From assembly GCA_947306025.1 (NCBI GenBank), contig CAMZFJ010000053.1:1-8744 (forward strand): 8,744 bases of DNA, in the 5' to 3' direction. Positions within the stretch are counted from its first letter, which is position 1. Each line of letters begins with the position of its first letter. Shown piece by piece: positions 7,760 to 8,744 of the stretch. The notes under the pieces are model-generated. The model worked only from the letters and a program-made list of their open reading frames with translations, had not been told where the DNA came from and did no database searches. Source of the DNA: an uncultured Fibrobacter sp. Lineage in GTDB: Bacteria; Fibrobacterota; Fibrobacteria; Fibrobacterales; Fibrobacteraceae. Made by a program: the position numbers and the translations under genes.

Positions 7760-7814
7760 TAGACAGTAGACGGTAGGAAGTAGGAAGTTGGCAGAACTTA
7801 GAACTTAGTAGGAA
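7758..7814 (+). repeat. Heptad repeat array 1 (AGT-initiated 7-mers)
   Basis: This is a run of 7-base units, most beginning AG, that starts inside the tsaD stop codon. AGTAGAC occurs twice (7758-7771), GTAGGAA twice in tandem (7773-7786) and again at 7808-7814, and GAACTTA twice (7794-7807). Units are degenerate in their last four bases but keep exact 7-nt spacing for eight units. Beyond 7815 the register fades into T/G-rich sequence without clear units. The spacing resembles array 2 at 8428-8619, which suggests a common repeat family. Confidence 0.8.
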
Positions 7815-7985
7815 ATTGATTTAGTTGGTTGAGCTTAGGGCGAGTACGGATAAGTGGGGTATATAATACACTTCGCAGAACAAAAGCGTTGCATATACCG
7901 TTTCGGCACTTTTTTAGCCGTGTTTTCAGCAGCGCTTTTTAAAACGTTTTTGTTCTTTTGGCATTTTTCATTGTATATTGTAAAT
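7815..7985 (+). other. AT-rich spacer upstream of the small secreted protein gene
   Basis: This is non-coding spacer between heptad array 1 and the gene at 7986. It holds a perfect TATAAT at 7862-7867 with no matching -35, a perfect 10-bp palindrome AAAACGTTTT at 7941-7950, and several T runs. The frame of the downstream gene is open back to a GTG at 7854, but the extra residues are Phe-rich and low in complexity and precede a proper signal peptide, so I read this part as untranslated. Confidence 0.5.
7974..7979 (+). promoter_or_regulatory. Putative -10 box for the small secreted protein gene
   Basis: TATATT is followed by 6 nt and then the ATG at 7986. This is the same geometry as at ftsX and would place the transcription start at the start codon, making the mRNA leaderless; no Shine-Dalgarno is visible. 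A TTG-containing -35 (TTGTTC, 18-nt spacer) is only a partial match. Confidence 0.35.
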
Positions 7986-8411
7986 ATGATTTTATCGTTC
8001 AAGCATAAGGTAATGTTATTCTTTTGTGCAACAGCATTCTGCTGGGCACAGGATTTGAGCACACCTGTTAATGATGTTGACGTTTTCCGCCCTGAAAAAC
8101 GCGAAACCAAAGTTCAAATGGTCGATTCGTCGAAAACAAACGACGTCAAGTTGAACGTTGATATTTTTGCTGATGGATTTGTCGGTTCGTACTACATTCT
8201 TTGGGACAATGTCGACTTGTCCGAAGACATCAAGAAGATGATCCAGAGCCGCAACTTTGCGCTCGACGAGTTCTTTATGCAAAACATCGACCGCGAGCAG
8301 TTCGAACAGGAACGCATGTTGCAGCTTTTCGAAGACCGCAAGCAGGAGTTCTTCAATATTTTTCCCGAAGAAGCTCTCAAGGAACTTCAAGAAAAGCAAG
8401 CGGATGAATAA
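7986..8411 (+). CDS. Small secreted protein of unknown function
   Basis: I do not recognise a family. The 141-aa protein starts with a convincing signal peptide: a basic n-region (MILSFKHK), a hydrophobic core and a likely cleavage after CWA (residue 21, before QDLST). There is no lipobox, so it is probably periplasmic or exported rather than a lipoprotein. The mature part has no cysteine. It has a polar, Asp/Lys-rich first half, a short aromatic segment (FVGSYYILWDN, 65-75) and an acidic, probably helical C-terminal half rich in Glu, Gln and Phe (about 78-141). The ATG at 7986 is preferred because it keeps the basic n-region. An internal ATG at 8013 has AAGG only 2 nt away, and the GTG at 7854 would add an odd Phe-rich leader. 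The gene stands alone between two heptad arrays, and its TAA is followed directly by a hairpin. Confidence 0.75.
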   Translation: MILSFKHKVMLFFCATAFCWAQDLSTPVNDVDVFRPEKRETKVQMVDSSKTNDVKLNVDIFADGFVGSYYILWDNVDLSEDIKKMIQSRNFALDEFFMQNIDREQFEQERMLQLFEDRKQEFFNIFPEEALKELQEKQADE

Positions 8412-8414
8412 GGG

Positions 8415-8427
8415 GCGGCTTTGCCGC
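8415..8427 (+). repeat. Hairpin 1 (GCGGC-TTT-GCCGC)
   Basis: A 5-bp perfect GC stem with a 3-nt loop, starting 3 nt after the stop of the secreted-protein gene. The bases after it are AGTTTAT, which is not a strong T tract, so termination is possible but weak. It pairs in sequence and position with hairpin 2, 44 nt downstream, and each is followed by AGTT-type heptads. Confidence 0.75.
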
Positions 8428-8492
8428 AGTTTATAGTTCCAAGTTACTAGTTACTGAGGCGACTTCGTCGCAGTTCCGAGTTCTAAGTTACT
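8428..8492 (+). repeat. Heptad array 2, left arm, interrupted by hairpin 2
   Basis: Four AGTT-initiated 7-mers occupy 8428-8455, the last two being identical AGTTACT. A 16-nt insert with hairpin 2 (8456-8471) follows, then three more AGTT-initiated 7-mers at 8472-8492, again ending in AGTTACT. With hairpin 1 this makes two copies of one composite unit, hairpin plus heptads, at a 44-nt spacing. Confidence 0.8.
8459..8471 (+). repeat. Hairpin 2 (GCGAC-TTC-GTCGC)
   Basis: A 5-bp stem with a 3-nt loop inside the left heptad arm. Compared with hairpin 1, the fourth stem pair changed from G-C to A-T on both sides, so pairing is kept. Confidence 0.75.
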
Positions 8493-8530
8493 AGAAATAT
8501 TCTTATAGCAATCTCTAGTAACTTCTAACT
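8479..8530. repeat. Inverted repeat joining the two heptad arms
   Basis: An 11-bp perfect inverted repeat pairs 8485-8495 (AAGTTACTAGA) with 8514-8524 (TCTAGTAACTT) around an 18-nt AT-rich loop. Four more outer pairs (8479-8482 with 8527-8530) follow a 2x2 internal loop. It arises because the AGTTACT units of the left arm are the reverse complement of the AGTAACT units of the right arm. Confidence 0.75.
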
Positions 8531-8619
8531 AGTAACTAGTAACTAAGTTCTAGTAACTAAGTTCTAGTAACTTCTAACTATTAACTAGTAACTATTGACC
8601 AATGACTATTGACTAACAC
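8515..8619 (+). repeat. Heptad array 2, right arm (CTAGTAA 7-mers)
   Basis: Fifteen consecutive 7-base units, every one beginning with C and fourteen with CT, run without a break in register. CTAGTAA occurs six times; CTAAGTT, CTTCTAA and CTATTGA each occur twice, and the rest are close variants. The array stops only 5 nt before the birA ATG. CTAGTAA is a rotation of AGTAACT, so this arm is the left arm in inverted orientation. Confidence 0.9.
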
Positions 8620-8624
8620 CAAAT

Positions 8625-8744
8625 ATGTTTTCTCCTGAACGTAATTTCACATATTGGAAGCTCACGGGCTTCAGTAGCGCACCGGCATTTCTTTTCGAGA
8701 CAATCGAAAGCACGCACAAGCTCATGAAGTCCATGGCAAGCGCA
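8625..8744 (+). CDS. birA: Biotin-[acetyl-CoA-carboxylase] ligase, N-terminus (partial)
   Basis: The first 40 codons of a gene cut by the right edge. The translation begins MFSPERNFTYWKL and includes FETIESTHKLMKSMA (24-38), which matches the first conserved motif of class I biotin-protein ligases (E-S-T-[N/H] followed by a helix carrying small residues). The enzyme activates biotin with ATP and attaches it to the carboxyl carrier protein of acetyl-CoA carboxylase. There is no N-terminal winged-helix domain, so the product would be a ligase without the DNA-binding repressor part. The ATG at 8625 has no Shine-Dalgarno and directly follows the heptad array. The catalytic GRGR-type motif lies outside the window, so the call rests on the N-terminal motif alone. 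Confidence 0.7.
   Translation, partial: MFSPERNFTYWKLTGFSSAPAFLFETIESTHKLMKSMASA

Noticed and set aside
7904..7920. CGGC...GCCG inverted repeat with T-rich loop, considered as a terminator
   Set aside because: The stem is only 4 bp, with the T run in the loop rather than after the stem.
7941..7950. Palindrome AAAACGTTTT, considered as an operator
   Set aside because: A short A/T palindrome is expected by chance in this AT-rich spacer; there is no second copy or known regulator nearby.
7835..8110. Minus-strand reading frame of 91 codons antisense to the start of the secreted-protein gene
   Set aside because: It is Lys/Asn-rich because the spacer is AT-rich, overlaps the better gene with its signal peptide, and has no recognisable domain.
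8428..8619. CRISPR array
   Set aside because: Units are only 7 nt and contiguous, with no 25-40 nt repeats alternating with unique spacers and no cas genes.
8428..8619. Insertion-sequence remnant
   Set aside because: No transposase fragment, terminal inverted repeats or target duplication can be seen; the structure is tandem heptads.

Overview
The window looks like a stretch of Gram-negative bacterial core chromosome. It carries cell-division (FtsX, an EnvC-type LytM factor), replication and repair (DNA polymerase III delta', RecJ) and tRNA-modification (TsaD) genes. Between some genes lie short spacers made of AGTTACT-like 7-base repeats. The gene content, the moderate GC and this spacer style suggest a Fibrobacter-like organism (Fibrobacterota). 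That placement is an inference from recall and was not checked against a database.

Layout. Positions 194-5729 are one tightly packed minus-strand operon, read right to left: ftsX, envC-like, holB, recJ, and a small membrane-anchored protein with a TonB-C-like C-terminus. Its junctions are TAATG, ATGA, TAATG and a 4-nt gap. At the far left a further minus-strand gene starts at 74 with a membrane or signal segment and runs off the window. A 45-bp divergent intergenic region (5730-5774) with AT-rich -10-like boxes separates this operon from a plus-strand pair, ybbR-tsaD, joined by an ATGA overlap. After tsaD come a heptad repeat array, an AT-rich spacer, a gene for a small secreted protein of unknown function (7986-8411), a second and larger heptad array with two small hairpins, and the first 40 codons of a biotin-protein ligase (birA), which leaves the window on the right.

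How the genes work together. FtsX and the EnvC-like protein are adjacent and translationally coupled. The LytM domain has lost most of its zinc ligands, as in E. coli EnvC. They therefore probably form a trans-envelope switch for cell-wall amidases at division. FtsE, the ATPase partner, is not in the window. HolB (clamp loader) and RecJ (5'-3' ssDNA exonuclease) are replication and repair proteins that share the transcript. TsaD makes the universal t6A37 modification of ANN-decoding tRNAs. YbbR is an anchored extracytoplasmic protein of less certain role.

The most unusual feature is not a gene. The two intergenic spacers around the small secreted-protein gene are built from strings of exact-length 7-base units. 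The second spacer contains two arms in opposite orientation and two 5-bp hairpins that differ by a compensatory base-pair change. I found no phage genes, transposases, RNA genes or CRISPR arrays, and no wholly new multi-gene system.
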